From positions 1 through 50,247 of IMG/VR virus record IMGVR_UViG_3300032213_001756: 50,247 nt of DNA; one strand, 5' to 3'. The DNA is from a virus. The notes beneath the pieces are model-generated. The model did not search any database and was not told the origin of the DNA. It saw only the letters and a list, made by a program, of their open reading frames with translations. Positions 36,350 to 43,885 of the stretch are shown here, in pieces. The stretch's first letter is position 1, and every line of letters begins with the position of its first letter. The position numbers and the translations under genes were made by a program.

Positions 36350-37339
36350 TTATAATGTTCCTCTATTACTATAATTTCTCATTACGAGGTTTTGATATGT
36401 TTTCATTTTGTTGATAACTTTTGTAATTTGTTGGGTTTTACAATTACTCAATTCTCTGATATACAGGTACAAAGTTTTTTTGTTGAAATTTTCTATTCTT
36501 TCACAGTTTCTGAATAGTTCTATAACAGCGTATGCGATGTTTAAATCTTTTTGTTTATTGAAAATCTTAGTTATATTTGCTTCCCAATAATTTACAATCA
36601 ACTTCATAAATTCTTGAGTCTGAATATCTTTATGATGTGCATCTTCTGTTTGTAAACAAACCGATGATTCGCTTGGTGTTTCACTAATATCTACGTGTTG
36701 GTTGAATTTCTTATAATTGTTATTGTTGTGAAATATCAAATAATTTTTAGCTACAATACTGAAATAACTAAATGCTTTTCCTTTTCCAGCTTGAAATTTA
36801 TGAATATTTGTTACTAAATGTGAAACAGTTTCTTTCTGAATTTCCAATGGACTATTGTCAAAATACGTGAATTTAAATGTATTAAATATATTTTCTACTA
36901 ATTTATCAAAACTAAACTTTATCTTTGTTTCATAAATTTCATTTCGTCTTACTTCATCTTCTTCATTGTTGTATTCAATAATAGCATCTTCAGTTTTTTT
37001 AGAAAAATATATCTTTTCTTTCTTATTTCTACCACGACGTTTTTTACGTTCTCCGTTAATGTCAAAAGCAGATTCTTCGTGTGAGTCAGAGGCGTTATCT
37101 GATATATGTTCTATTTGAATTGTTCTTGGAACTTCTATATTAGAAATAGTCTTGGGAGTTTTTTCTTTTTTTGTAATAACAATATCGATGGTAATTTTAG
37201 GTTTTTTTACCGATTTAACCTTCTTTACTACTTTCTTAATTTTTTTAACACTGTCTTTAGTAACAGCGATCTTCTTTATTTTTTTAGAAGGTTTCGATTT
37301 TGTTTTTTTCATTAATAGCGGTGGGTTTATCATTATCAT
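36350..37339 (-). CDS. 55: Late-transcription sigma factor (T4 gp55-like) with a Lys-rich N-terminal extension
   Basis: The C-terminal two thirds match gp55-type sigma factors that direct host RNA polymerase to late promoters. Residues ~170-215 (ETVSHLVTNIHKFQAGKGKA, FSYFSIVAKNYLIFHNNNN) resemble the sigma region 2 core, and the end (FNKKTLYLYIRELSNCKTQQITKVINKM, ~287-314) looks like a helix-turn-helix. T4 gp55 has 185 residues; the extra ~100 are a basic segment (MKKTKSKPSKKIKKIAVTK, KKIKKVVKKVKSVKKPK) followed by an acidic stretch. The ORF opens at 37339, but the ATG at 37312 (MKKTKSK) is at least as likely, because it reduces the overlap with the upstream gene. Neither has a clear ribosome site. 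It ends before a terminator. Confidence 0.8.
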   Translation of the reverse strand: MIMINPPLLMKKTKSKPSKKIKKIAVTKDSVKKIKKVVKKVKSVKKPKITIDIVITKKEKTPKTISNIEVPRTIQIEHISDNASDSHEESAFDINGERKKRRGRNKKEKIYFSKKTEDAIIEYNNEEDEVRRNEIYETKIKFSFDKLVENIFNTFKFTYFDNSPLEIQKETVSHLVTNIHKFQAGKGKAFSYFSIVAKNYLIFHNNNNYKKFNQHVDISETPSESSVCLQTEDAHHKDIQTQEFMKLIVNYWEANITKIFNKQKDLNIAYAVIELFRNCERIENFNKKTLYLYIRELSNCKTQQITKVINKMKTYQNLVMRNYSNRGTL

Positions 37340-37598
37340 CAGTTTGAATTCTTTTATTCGTTAGTTCGATGATATTAAGCAGATCTGTAAATAAAAAGCC
37401 AACATCATCATCTTTAACAAAGATACCCCGATCATCAACAAATTTCAACTTATTATATGTATTTTTTACAAGCAATTTGAATTCTAATAACCAAGACTCC
37501 AATTGGTCTATTTGTTCAAAAGACTTTTTAAGGGCCACTAATAAAAAAATATTCACTATTAGTGATGCCAATAATGCTATCAATATAACATATATCAT
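37284..37598 (-). CDS. Small membrane-anchored protein
   Basis: One hydrophobic helix (IYVILIALLASLIVNIFLLVA, ~2-22) is followed by a charged, partly helical cytoplasmic part (KKSFEQIDQLESWLLEFKLL) and a polar tail. The family is not recognised. It starts on the last base of the preceding small ORF stop (TAATG) and overlaps the gp55 gene at its end. A role linked to late gene regulation or host membrane is only suggested by the neighbours. Confidence 0.7.
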   Translation of the reverse strand: MIYVILIALLASLIVNIFLLVALKKSFEQIDQLESWLLEFKLLVKNTYNKLKFVDDRGIFVKDDDVGFLFTDLLNIIELTNKRIQTDDNDKPTAINEKNKIETF

Positions 37599-37747
37599 TA
37601 GTTTAATTCGTCAAAAGTTTCGTCTTCGTTACCTAAGTCAATGTATTCAGCTAAATACTCAATTGATTCTTCTACTAAGTCCCAATCAGATAAATCGAAT
37701 CCTCTTTTTAGATTCTTATATAATTTAAAAATTTCTTCTTCGTCCAT
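37598..37747 (-). CDS. Small acidic protein of 49 residues
   Basis: An ATG at 37747 opens a 49-codon frame: MDEEEIFKLYKNLKRGF at the start, LVEESIEYLAEYI in the middle and DETFDELN at the end. It is strongly acidic and looks helical. Its TAA overlaps the next ATG (TAATG), which supports real translation. It lies 49 bases after the stop of the upstream membrane protein gene. The function is unknown; small acidic phage proteins often bind host enzymes, but nothing here shows that. Confidence 0.6.
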   Translation of the reverse strand: MDEEEIFKLYKNLKRGFDLSDWDLVEESIEYLAEYIDLGNEDETFDELN

Positions 37748-37796
37748 ATACGTGTATTTACATATATAGTAGAATAAAGAAAAATTATTTTTTTAT

Positions 37797-38810
37797 TTAA
37801 AAACTGAACATTCCTCTTACACCCGTAGATTTTTTAGCAGGTTTCTCTATTATTTTCTCCACTATCTTTTCAACCTCAACAGGCTTCTCTACTATTTTTT
37901 CAATTTCTACTGGTTTTTCAATAATCTTTTCAACCTCAACAGGCTTCTCCACTATTTTTTCTATGATGATTTGTTCGGGTTTATTTTGGGAAATATCTTT
38001 GTTTTCTTGAACACGTTCTAATTTTTCTTCGTCATAAACTCTATTTGAAGAAATGTTATATGCTAATAGTAGTATAACTGCCAATGGATCAAATACAGCA
38101 ATTAATACAGCAATAAACCACTTAACAACATTTTGAATCGTTGTACTAAATTGATCCGCTACGAATTTAAAAGTGGTAATATCTTTTTTCTGACTATTAT
38201 CAACTTTTAACTTGAAAATTTCTTCATCAATTTTTGAAACTTTGTCTCCATATATTTTAGACTTTTCGTTTTCAGATTCCAATTGTTTGTTTAAGTCGCC
38301 AATTTGATCATTAATTTGATTTTGTATATTCTGTAATTGAATAGGATTTCTAGCGATCAATGTATTCGTTAACACTTCGGTTAATCTAGATTCTTGAGAA
38401 CTTCTCAATGCATAAATTTTTTCAATAGACTTTTTTACAGAGTCCATTTTTAACTTTTCTTCAATTTTTTGAGTTTCTAATGTAGAGATTTTATTTACGG
38501 ACAATTCTGTTTCTAACGATGACTTTTGAAAAGCCGCTGTTAAAAATCCAAATATACCCAATGAAGTTATACCCATCAAAGCAAATATAGCTACGATCAT
38601 ATAAGTCTTCATCAAAACATTGGATTTATTCCAATATCTAAATAACCAAGAAGTTGTTACAAGTTTACCGAGTTCCAAAGAAGATGCCATTACCATAGCA
38701 GCAATAGTTGCGCCAGAGAATAATAGTCCTATACCATATACACTAAAGTAAGCTGCACATCCAGCTATCAAAAGTGAAGTAAATAGTACCAAATGTTGAA
38801 ATTTTATCAT
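37797..38810 (-). CDS. Multi-pass membrane protein with coiled coil and EKPVE repeats
   Basis: Four hydrophobic segments are visible: ~8-25 (VLFTSLLIAGCAAYFSVY), ~28-45 (LLFSGATIAAMVMASSLE), ~70-93 (MIVAIFALMGITSLGIFGFL) and ~232-252 (FIAVLIAVFDPLAVILLLAY). Between the third and fourth is a long coiled coil (~95-215). The C-terminal tail has five to six repeats of EKPVEVEKI(I/V) and ends KKSTGVRGMFSF. The family has no known function that I can state. It lies between Hsp20 and the gp55 group and is preceded by a terminator and then a TATTTATA element 3 bases before the ATG. A host inner-membrane role is inferred. Confidence 0.8.
   Translation of the reverse strand: MIKFQHLVLFTSLLIAGCAAYFSVYGIGLLFSGATIAAMVMASSLELGKLVTTSWLFRYWNKSNVLMKTYMIVAIFALMGITSLGIFGFLTAAFQKSSLETELSVNKISTLETQKIEEKLKMDSVKKSIEKIYALRSSQESRLTEVLTNTLIARNPIQLQNIQNQINDQIGDLNKQLESENEKSKIYGDKVSKIDEEIFKLKVDNSQKKDITTFKFVADQFSTTIQNVVKWFIAVLIAVFDPLAVILLLAYNISSNRVYDEEKLERVQENKDISQNKPEQIIIEKIVEKPVEVEKIIEKPVEIEKIVEKPVEVEKIVEKIIEKPAKKSTGVRGMFSF
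37850..37965 (-). repeat. Tandem repeats encoding EKPVEVEKI units
   Basis: The DNA carries imperfect ~33-base repeats, such as two copies of CTTTTCAACCTCAACAGGCT on the plus strand, which encode Glu/Lys/Pro-rich heptad-like units at the end of the membrane protein. Such tracts vary in copy number easily. Confidence 0.75.
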
Positions 38811-38813
38811 ATA

Positions 38814-38821
38814 TATAAATA
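38814..38821 (-). promoter_or_regulatory. TATTTATA element before the membrane protein gene
   Basis: The minus strand reads GATATTTATATATATG, with the octamer between the terminator at 38832-38860 and the ATG at 38810. This repeats the terminator, element, start arrangement seen at 36292 and at 47. Confidence 0.45.
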
Positions 38822-38831
38822 TCTGTAAAAT

Positions 38832-38860
38832 AAAAACCCCGTTAATTTAATAACGGGGTT
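38832..38860 (-). terminator. Terminator after hsp20
   Basis: A perfect stem AACCCCGTTA / TAACGGGGTT with a 6-base loop (38835-38860) is followed on the minus strand by a T-rich run. It ends the leftward hsp20 transcript 25 bases after the stop codon. Confidence 0.85.
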
Positions 38861-38884
38861 AATATAACCTTGATTGAATATTAA

Positions 38885-39367
38885 TTAATCAATCTTTACT
38901 TTCTTACTTGTCGGTACAGTTGGTTTCAACTTATTAAGAGTGACTGTCAACAAACCATTTTCAAATTTAGCCAATGGTTCGTCTTTATCAATGATATCGC
39001 CTAATGTAAAACTACGTTTGAAACTACTATGTTTTAATTCTCTACGAATGTATCTGCGATCTTGTAGATCTGTATCTTCAAGTTTTCGAATCTTTTGACC
39101 GCTAATAGTAAGTACATTTTCTTGTACATCAACTGATACTTCTTCTTTAGACAGACCTGGAATTTCTGCTAAAATTTCTACACGATCATTGTAATCAATC
39201 ACATCTACACGGGGATAACTTTGTTTTTCAAAGAATCCTATACCTAGTTCTTTTGTGATTTCTGGGAATTGTGAAGTGAATACTTCATCAAACAACTTAT
39301 CGAATGGAGTTAAAAACTCATCGCGATTTAAATGGCGAAACGCCGGATTGTATCTAATTACTGACAT
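38885..39367 (-). CDS. hsp20: Small heat shock protein (Hsp20/alpha-crystallin family)
   Basis: This is an ATP-independent chaperone that keeps unfolding proteins soluble. The alpha-crystallin domain spans ~50-150: PRVDVIDYNDRVEILAEIPG, LSKEEVSVDVQENVLTISG, RELKHSSFKRSFTLGD, and AKFENGLLTVTLNK with the conserved GLL. The N-terminus (RHLNRDEFLTPFDKLFDEVF) and a basic end complete a typical 160-residue protein. The ribosome site AGAAAGGAAAAT precedes the ATG. A consensus sigma70-type promoter and a terminator make it a single-gene unit, probably transcribed by the host polymerase independently of late genes. Hsp20 genes recur in T4-like phages of marine bacteria, where they probably assist virion protein folding. 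Confidence 0.95.
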   Translation of the reverse strand: MSVIRYNPAFRHLNRDEFLTPFDKLFDEVFTSQFPEITKELGIGFFEKQSYPRVDVIDYNDRVEILAEIPGLSKEEVSVDVQENVLTISGQKIRKLEDTDLQDRRYIRRELKHSSFKRSFTLGDIIDKDEPLAKFENGLLTVTLNKLKPTVPTSKKVKID

Positions 39368-39435
39368 ATATTTTCCTTTCTTTTAATAATTCTATTGAAC
39401 TTATTAACCTAATAGCCTCACTCGAGCACTATAGT

Positions 39436-39457
39436 GAATAACACATCTGTGTCATTC
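39436..39457. promoter_or_regulatory. Inverted repeat at the hsp20 transcription start
   Basis: GAATAACACA-TC-TGTGTCATTC is a 10-base inverted repeat with one mismatch. It lies immediately downstream of the promoter -10 box, where the transcript should begin. A perfect palindrome CACTATAGTG touches it (39427-39436). It could be an operator or a hairpin at the messenger 5-prime end. Confidence 0.5.
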
Positions 39458-39464
39458 AAGAATA

Positions 39465-39493
39465 TATATAAACTGGTTTTTGAAAAATGTCAA
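39465..39493 (-). promoter_or_regulatory. Sigma70-type promoter of hsp20
   Basis: On the minus strand TTGACA (39488-39493) and TATATA (39465-39470) are separated by exactly 17 bases. The predicted start is near 39458, about 90 bases before the hsp20 ATG. This matches host housekeeping promoters, unlike the TATTTATA element of other genes. Confidence 0.75.
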
Positions 39494-39502
39494 GAAAATT
39501 AA

Positions 39503-41065
39503 TTAATAATACCCAACTGCATATCCCTGACATGAATATGTTCCAGCGGCATATACACTTAGTGTAGCTGTACCTGAAGTGTATCCGGCGGGTGGCGCTC
39601 CTTCGATTGTAAAATGAGTTCTTATATCTCCACCGTCCGGATCATATGAATATCCCGTTCGCCATCCCCAACTTGAATATACGTTTGTGCTAACTAAAGT
39701 TCCGTTAAAAGTTACACCATTTAGTATCACGCCGTCATTTTCACCTACATTAAAACTACCTTCTATTTTAAACCATTTTATTTTTTTGCCAACAGCACCT
39801 ATAGTTCCAAAACTGTTTGCTGTGCCTGACTGAATAGGTGTTAGAGATCCAATTTTTTGATTATAAGATGCGTTTGCAAAGCCAGTATCGCCTCCAGCTA
39901 AGTAACTAGCTGTTTGCGCATAACTGCTGCTAACTGCATATACAGAGTATACGGAGTAACTAGATGTAGCATTTACGCTTACACTTTTTCCAGTTCCTCT
40001 AAAATTAGTAATATTGTTGATTCCTCTAAAAGATCCGGTAACTCCTCTGTTTACATTTAATTTTCCGTGAATATAGGTATTACCACTTCCGGATACAAAG
40101 AATGTTTTTGTAAATCCAGTATTAGCACTGCCTGATCCATAATTAACTAATATTGCGGTAGATCTATTTTCCACAGTTGCTTGGGGACTCCATGGCCCTT
40201 CACCACTACCACTAAACATGTTTATTTGTAGTTTAGCTCTTAAATATTTATCGAATGATCCGGTTGGTTCATTTGGCGGTTGTACACCTATACCAATAGC
40301 ACCATCTCTAGCTGGCGTATTATTAGCCATATATGGCCAAAAATAGAAACCATTTCTTCGCTGTACCATACCGTAAATAATAGTCTCAGTGGAAGGAGCA
40401 GCTTTAGATACAACATTGGAACTAGAAATTTCGTATGATCCAATTGGCGTTGTAAATGTTAAACTACCACTTCTATTAGAGTAAATAATCCATCCGTCAC
40501 GATTTGGAAAAGCTTCAGAACTATTTAAATTAAATAGACTAATTCCGGCCTGATTAAAACTATTAAAACCACGACTTGCGATGTTTAAATAATTAAATGA
40601 TAAAGATGAAGAAATACTTAGTGATTTAGCCCCACCTATGTTATTATTAAATATTAAGCCAGGAGCACTTGTTAATCTGGTACCATCATAATATCCAACG
40701 CCATTTGTAGTATTTTGATTAGTTTGACGTAGATATGATGATGTTTTGCTAAAGTTTGATATACCGTAAAAACTTCCACTGAAACTTCCACTCGCACTTG
40801 CGTTTTTACTTATAATTTTTCCCCAATAACTGCCACTAAAACTGCCGCTTGATTTTCCCTTAAAACTTCCAGTAAAACTGCCTGAATATGATCCTGTAAG
40901 TTTTCCCATGGAAACTTTTAAATCATTAACTGTACTACGTCTCGACCAAAGTAAAGAACCTGATTCTATCGTCAACAATATATCGCCACCGTCTAAATTT
41001 GAATATCTAACTAGTTGACTTACTTTAATTGGAGTTACACGGACATTATTACATGGTAAAGGCAT
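39503..41065 (-). CDS. Tail-fibre-like protein rich in SGSF repeats
   Basis: The N-terminal ~55 residues (VTPIKVSQLVRYSNLDGGDIL, then SGSLLWSRRSTVNDL) form an attachment-like domain that also occurs in the proteins at 41078 and 41786. Residues ~55-105 consist of tight SGSF/SGSY repeats (TGSYSGSFTGSFKGKSSGSF), which suggest short beta strands in a triple helix. The middle region has Gly/Asn/Ser-rich strands, and ~350-390 again has SVNATSSYSVYSVYAVSSSY. The last ~110 residues (KKIKWFKIEGSFNVGENDG ... GTYSCQGYAVGYY) look like a globular tip. It is the last gene of the fibre cluster. Host binding is the likely role; no chaperone gene follows. Confidence 0.78.
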   Translation of the reverse strand: MPLPCNNVRVTPIKVSQLVRYSNLDGGDILLTIESGSLLWSRRSTVNDLKVSMGKLTGSYSGSFTGSFKGKSSGSFSGSYWGKIISKNASASGSFSGSFYGISNFSKTSSYLRQTNQNTTNGVGYYDGTRLTSAPGLIFNNNIGGAKSLSISSSLSFNYLNIASRGFNSFNQAGISLFNLNSSEAFPNRDGWIIYSNRSGSLTFTTPIGSYEISSSNVVSKAAPSTETIIYGMVQRRNGFYFWPYMANNTPARDGAIGIGVQPPNEPTGSFDKYLRAKLQINMFSGSGEGPWSPQATVENRSTAILVNYGSGSANTGFTKTFFVSGSGNTYIHGKLNVNRGVTGSFRGINNITNFRGTGKSVSVNATSSYSVYSVYAVSSSYAQTASYLAGGDTGFANASYNQKIGSLTPIQSGTANSFGTIGAVGKKIKWFKIEGSFNVGENDGVILNGVTFNGTLVSTNVYSSWGWRTGYSYDPDGGDIRTHFTIEGAPPAGYTSGTATLSVYAAGTYSCQGYAVGYY

Positions 41066-41077
41066 ATTTAATAAATA

Positions 41078-41422
41078 TTAAACGTTTGGATACAAAGGAA
41101 TTTTGTAAGGATTTCCATTCAAAAATATTTGTAGAAAATTATCATTCAAAAATGTACCGGCACTAGTATCAATATTTACATTAGATCCTGTAAGACCAGA
41201 AGTTATATCTAAACTTCCTGTAAATGATCCTTTATATGAAGCGTTTATTGAGCCAAAATATGTTATTAAGTTTCCAAATGTAGATTTCTTGGAATAATAT
41301 ACATTATTAATACTATCATATTGCGAAATGACCAATAGATCATTTGAACTTATAGTCGAAGAAGCCAATTGACTTATTCTCAAAGTTTTTACATTTAAAC
41401 TATTACAAGGACTTATTGCCAT
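41078..41422 (-). CDS. Short fibre-related protein (shared N-terminal domain)
   Basis: At 114 residues this protein carries the same N-terminal domain as its neighbours (LNVKTLRISQLASSTISSND, LLVISQYDSINNVYYSKKST), then YKGSFTGSLDITSGLTGS and a short end FLNGNPYKIPLYPNV. It lacks the long shaft and tip. It may be an adaptor, a short fibre or a remnant of a longer gene. No frame break is visible at its end. It is spaced 12 bases from the next fibre gene. Confidence 0.7.
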   Translation of the reverse strand: MAISPCNSLNVKTLRISQLASSTISSNDLLVISQYDSINNVYYSKKSTFGNLITYFGSINASYKGSFTGSLDITSGLTGSNVNIDTSAGTFLNDNFLQIFLNGNPYKIPLYPNV

Positions 41423-41455
41423 ATATTATAAGTATATATTTTTGAAATTTTAAAG

Positions 41456-41782
41456 TTAACAATTTACTCCGGAGTTTGTTGGAGTACCCGGACTACCACC
41501 TGGCACTCCTTCGCCTACTACAAGTGTAAAATTTGTAGCATCAAATGGCAAACACGATGTAATAAGTACGGAACTCCCCAATGGAGGTAACGAGTATCCA
41601 ACATTATTAAACTCCGCTCTGAGCGTTCCTGGACCAGAACTAGTTGATGTATAATCATAATAAGCTTCTACAGCACCATTAGCAACCACAGGTCCATTTA
41701 CAGTAGTATATGTTTGAAAAGTTTTATAAGTTACTCCTGGTATATCATCCACGTTTTTCCAAAATGAAAATGAAAAGTTCAT
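41456..41782 (-). CDS. Unidentified small protein within the fibre cluster
   Basis: The 108-residue protein begins FSFSFWKNVDDIPGVTYKTF and contains VANGAVEAYYDYTSTSSGPG and a beta-rich centre. The end is Gly/Pro/Ser-rich with a terminal Cys (VPGGSPGTPTNSGVNC). No family is recognised. It starts 3 bases after the stop of the upstream fibre gene. A fibre tip or accessory beta-sandwich is suggested by position. Confidence 0.65.
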   Translation of the reverse strand: MNFSFSFWKNVDDIPGVTYKTFQTYTTVNGPVVANGAVEAYYDYTSTSSGPGTLRAEFNNVGYSLPPLGSSVLITSCLPFDATNFTLVVGEGVPGGSPGTPTNSGVNC

Positions 41783-41785
41783 AAA

Positions 41786-43150
41786 TTATTGGAAATTATT
41801 TATTGCACTACCAAATATTTTATCGTCAATATTAACAAACGTTATAATATCTTTACTTCCTGTTGCCATAGTAATAGAAGCACTTAATCCATTTTTCCAA
41901 TAAATTTTTGTATTTGCAGTAGAACCGCCGTCCAAACTACCAGACCATTTCAAAACTTTAAATTTACCGCTATTATGTACAAATACATTAGATGTTTGTC
42001 CTTTTAACAAAGACATTGTACAATATGCACTAGCACTTAGTTTTAATTTAACAGATGAATTATCATTACCATATATAATTTTATATGGACTAGCTACTGT
42101 AACGTTTACTGTTTGTGAATTTCCAACGAAAGAACCGGTAAAACCACCGTTTGATTTTATTCCTTGATCAACTTGTAGCTGTGTTTGAATTACATACGTA
42201 TTTACACCGTCCCAATAAAAATTATTTAAATTCTTAAGAGTTCTAGCACCATCCCAGATTGTCAAATAATCGGCAATACCAACATTACTTGCAGTAATTG
42301 GATTGGTCCAACCAACATCATAACTAGTATTAGTATTTTTAGCTAAAACTTGATACTTATTTCCGAGAGCTGGTATACCATTTATTGCTGATCCACCAGC
42401 AGCTGCATAAGCCGCTGTTAGTGCTTGTGTAGCATATGAACTTGTTCCATAAAAATATGCAGATGAAACCCCACCATTTGGCGTTGTAGTAGTATTGCCA
42501 CTTTCTAATACTTTTGTTGTGGTTGAATTATAAACGTCTCCTGTTAAATTTCCGACAAATCCAGTATTTGCTGTTATCGTCGTTCCAGTAACAGCAGCTG
42601 CTGATGAAGCTCCTATTATTGTACCATCTATAGTTCCACCATTGACATCTATATTACTAAAAGTGCTTGTTCCTATAGACGTTATATTGCCTCTGAAACC
42701 TATACTAGCGCTTATTCTCGTTCCTTTTATAGTTGATTCGGATGAATTTCCTATAGACGTTCCATCTATAGCGCCTCCATTAACATCAATACTACTAAAT
42801 GTACTTGTTCCCGTAGATGTTATGTTGCCAGTTACATTTCCAGAAAAACCAGAGGTTGCAATAATAGTATTACCCGTCAGTGTATTTCTAACCGCAACTG
42901 TATAAAAATTAGACGATTTAAAATCTGGGTTGTAAAAACTACCTGTAAATTTATTATTTGTACTAGTGAAGTTTACAGTTGCGTTGAATGGATTGAAATT
43001 ATTAGAACTAAGTATTGATCCACTTAAAGATGCATAACTTATTCGTTTGGTAACTCCATTTGACTGTAAAAGTAATTCATCTTGCCCACTTACAGTCGAA
43101 GTTATAGGCAGTGACGAAATTAATCTTCCGTTATTAGATAAGACTGGCAT
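41786..43150 (-). CDS. Tail-fibre-like protein with tandem beta repeats
   Basis: The N-terminus (NNGRLISSLPITSTVSGQDE, LLLQSNGVTKRISYASLSGS) matches the attachment domain of the two other fibre-like proteins. Residues ~95-205 contain near-tandem repeats of the form TSTGTSTFSSIDVNGGAIDG-xxIG, the pattern of beta-helical shafts in many phage fibres. The C-terminal region (VTVASPYKIIYGNDNSSVKL, SAYCTMSLLKGQTSNVFVHN) looks like a compact tip. It lies just after PhoH, with an 18-base gap that holds a TATTTATA element, so a transcript may begin here. A receptor-binding or fibre shaft role is likely. Confidence 0.78.
   Translation of the reverse strand: MPVLSNNGRLISSLPITSTVSGQDELLLQSNGVTKRISYASLSGSILSSNNFNPFNATVNFTSTNNKFTGSFYNPDFKSSNFYTVAVRNTLTGNTIIATSGFSGNVTGNITSTGTSTFSSIDVNGGAIDGTSIGNSSESTIKGTRISASIGFRGNITSIGTSTFSNIDVNGGTIDGTIIGASSAAAVTGTTITANTGFVGNLTGDVYNSTTTKVLESGNTTTTPNGGVSSAYFYGTSSYATQALTAAYAAAGGSAINGIPALGNKYQVLAKNTNTSYDVGWTNPITASNVGIADYLTIWDGARTLKNLNNFYWDGVNTYVIQTQLQVDQGIKSNGGFTGSFVGNSQTVNVTVASPYKIIYGNDNSSVKLKLSASAYCTMSLLKGQTSNVFVHNSGKFKVLKWSGSLDGGSTANTKIYWKNGLSASITMATGSKDIITFVNIDDKIFGSAINNFQ
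42600..42860 (-). repeat. Imperfect tandem repeats in the fibre gene
   Basis: Two or three ~130-base units encode a TSTFSxIDVNGGxIDGTxIG stretch. On the plus strand the copies near 42615-42690 and 42745-42830 share CCATCTATAG and long matched blocks. Recombination among the units could change the shaft length. Confidence 0.7.
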
Positions 43151-43157
43151 AATATTA

Positions 43158-43165
43158 TATAAATA
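43158..43165 (-). promoter_or_regulatory. TATTTATA element before the fibre cluster
   Basis: The minus strand reads TATATTTATATAATATTATG. The octamer lies in the 18-base gap between PhoH and the first fibre gene, 7 bases before the ATG. It is a candidate phage promoter by recurrence. Confidence 0.4.
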
Positions 43166-43168
43166 TAA

Positions 43169-43885
43169 TTATTGCAGAGTTTTTAGTTTTTTTAATACAA
43201 ATTTAACTAATCCACTTCTCACAATATCTTCTTCTTCGAATCTAAACACATATACACCATTATTTCTACTTTCTTCGTCGTCAAATACATTCATCATCGG
43301 TACAAACCCACTTTTACCATTAATATCGCTTTGATCTGGGTCGCCGCAAATAAACAATTTACTAAATTCACCTACACGTGTAATTAACGTAGTAAGTTCT
43401 TTCTTAGTCATGTTTTGTGCTTCATCCGCTACAATACATTTAGCATTCCAACTTAATCCACGTAAAAAGTTTATTGGAAATCCATGGATACGTTCTTCTT
43501 TTTTCAACTTATCAATATCGTGTTTTGGTACCAATTCTTCTAACTTATCAATAAGTGGTTGAATATATGGACTCATTTTTTCATCCATTTCCCCAGGCAA
43601 AAATCCTAACTTACTATCGCTACTTTCAACTATACTTCTAACATATACTATTTCACTCACTCTTTTTTGATTCAATAAATTCAGACCGGCTAAAACAGAT
43701 GTATAAGTTTTTGATGTACCGGCCGGACCAGCAATAAAGACACACTTTGTATTCTTATTTTGTAATAATTCTAATAATTCTTTTTGTTTTGGTGTTAATT
43801 CACGTTTATCGATCTTGATATCATCTCTGATCTTTGCGTTTTGATGAACTTTTGGGCTTGTGTCTTTCTTGTTGTTTTTGCTCAT
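43169..43885 (-). CDS. phoH: PhoH-like ATPase
   Basis: The P-loop ATPase has Walker A IAGPAGTSKT (51-60), Walker B CIVADEAQNMT (150-160), a sensor FICGDPDQSDI and the VRSIVESSDSKLGFLPGE segment, all characteristic of PhoH. At 238 residues it is a single-domain form as in many phages. The bacterial family is induced by phosphate limitation, and the biochemical role in phages is unresolved; helicase or RNA-related functions have been proposed. The ATG at 43885 lies 65 bases inside the end of the upstream gene in another frame, and no good ribosome site is seen. The basic N-terminal 25 residues may therefore be translated by coupling or partly mis-assigned. Confidence 0.92.
   Translation of the reverse strand: MSKNNKKDTSPKVHQNAKIRDDIKIDKRELTPKQKELLELLQNKNTKCVFIAGPAGTSKTYTSVLAGLNLLNQKRVSEIVYVRSIVESSDSKLGFLPGEMDEKMSPYIQPLIDKLEELVPKHDIDKLKKEERIHGFPINFLRGLSWNAKCIVADEAQNMTKKELTTLITRVGEFSKLFICGDPDQSDINGKSGFVPMMNVFDDEESRNNGVYVFRFEEEDIVRSGLVKFVLKKLKTLQ

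Noticed and set aside
37850-37965. CRISPR-like repeats
   Set aside because: The repeats are directly tandem, imperfect, have no spacers, and are in frame with a Glu/Lys/Pro-rich protein tail.
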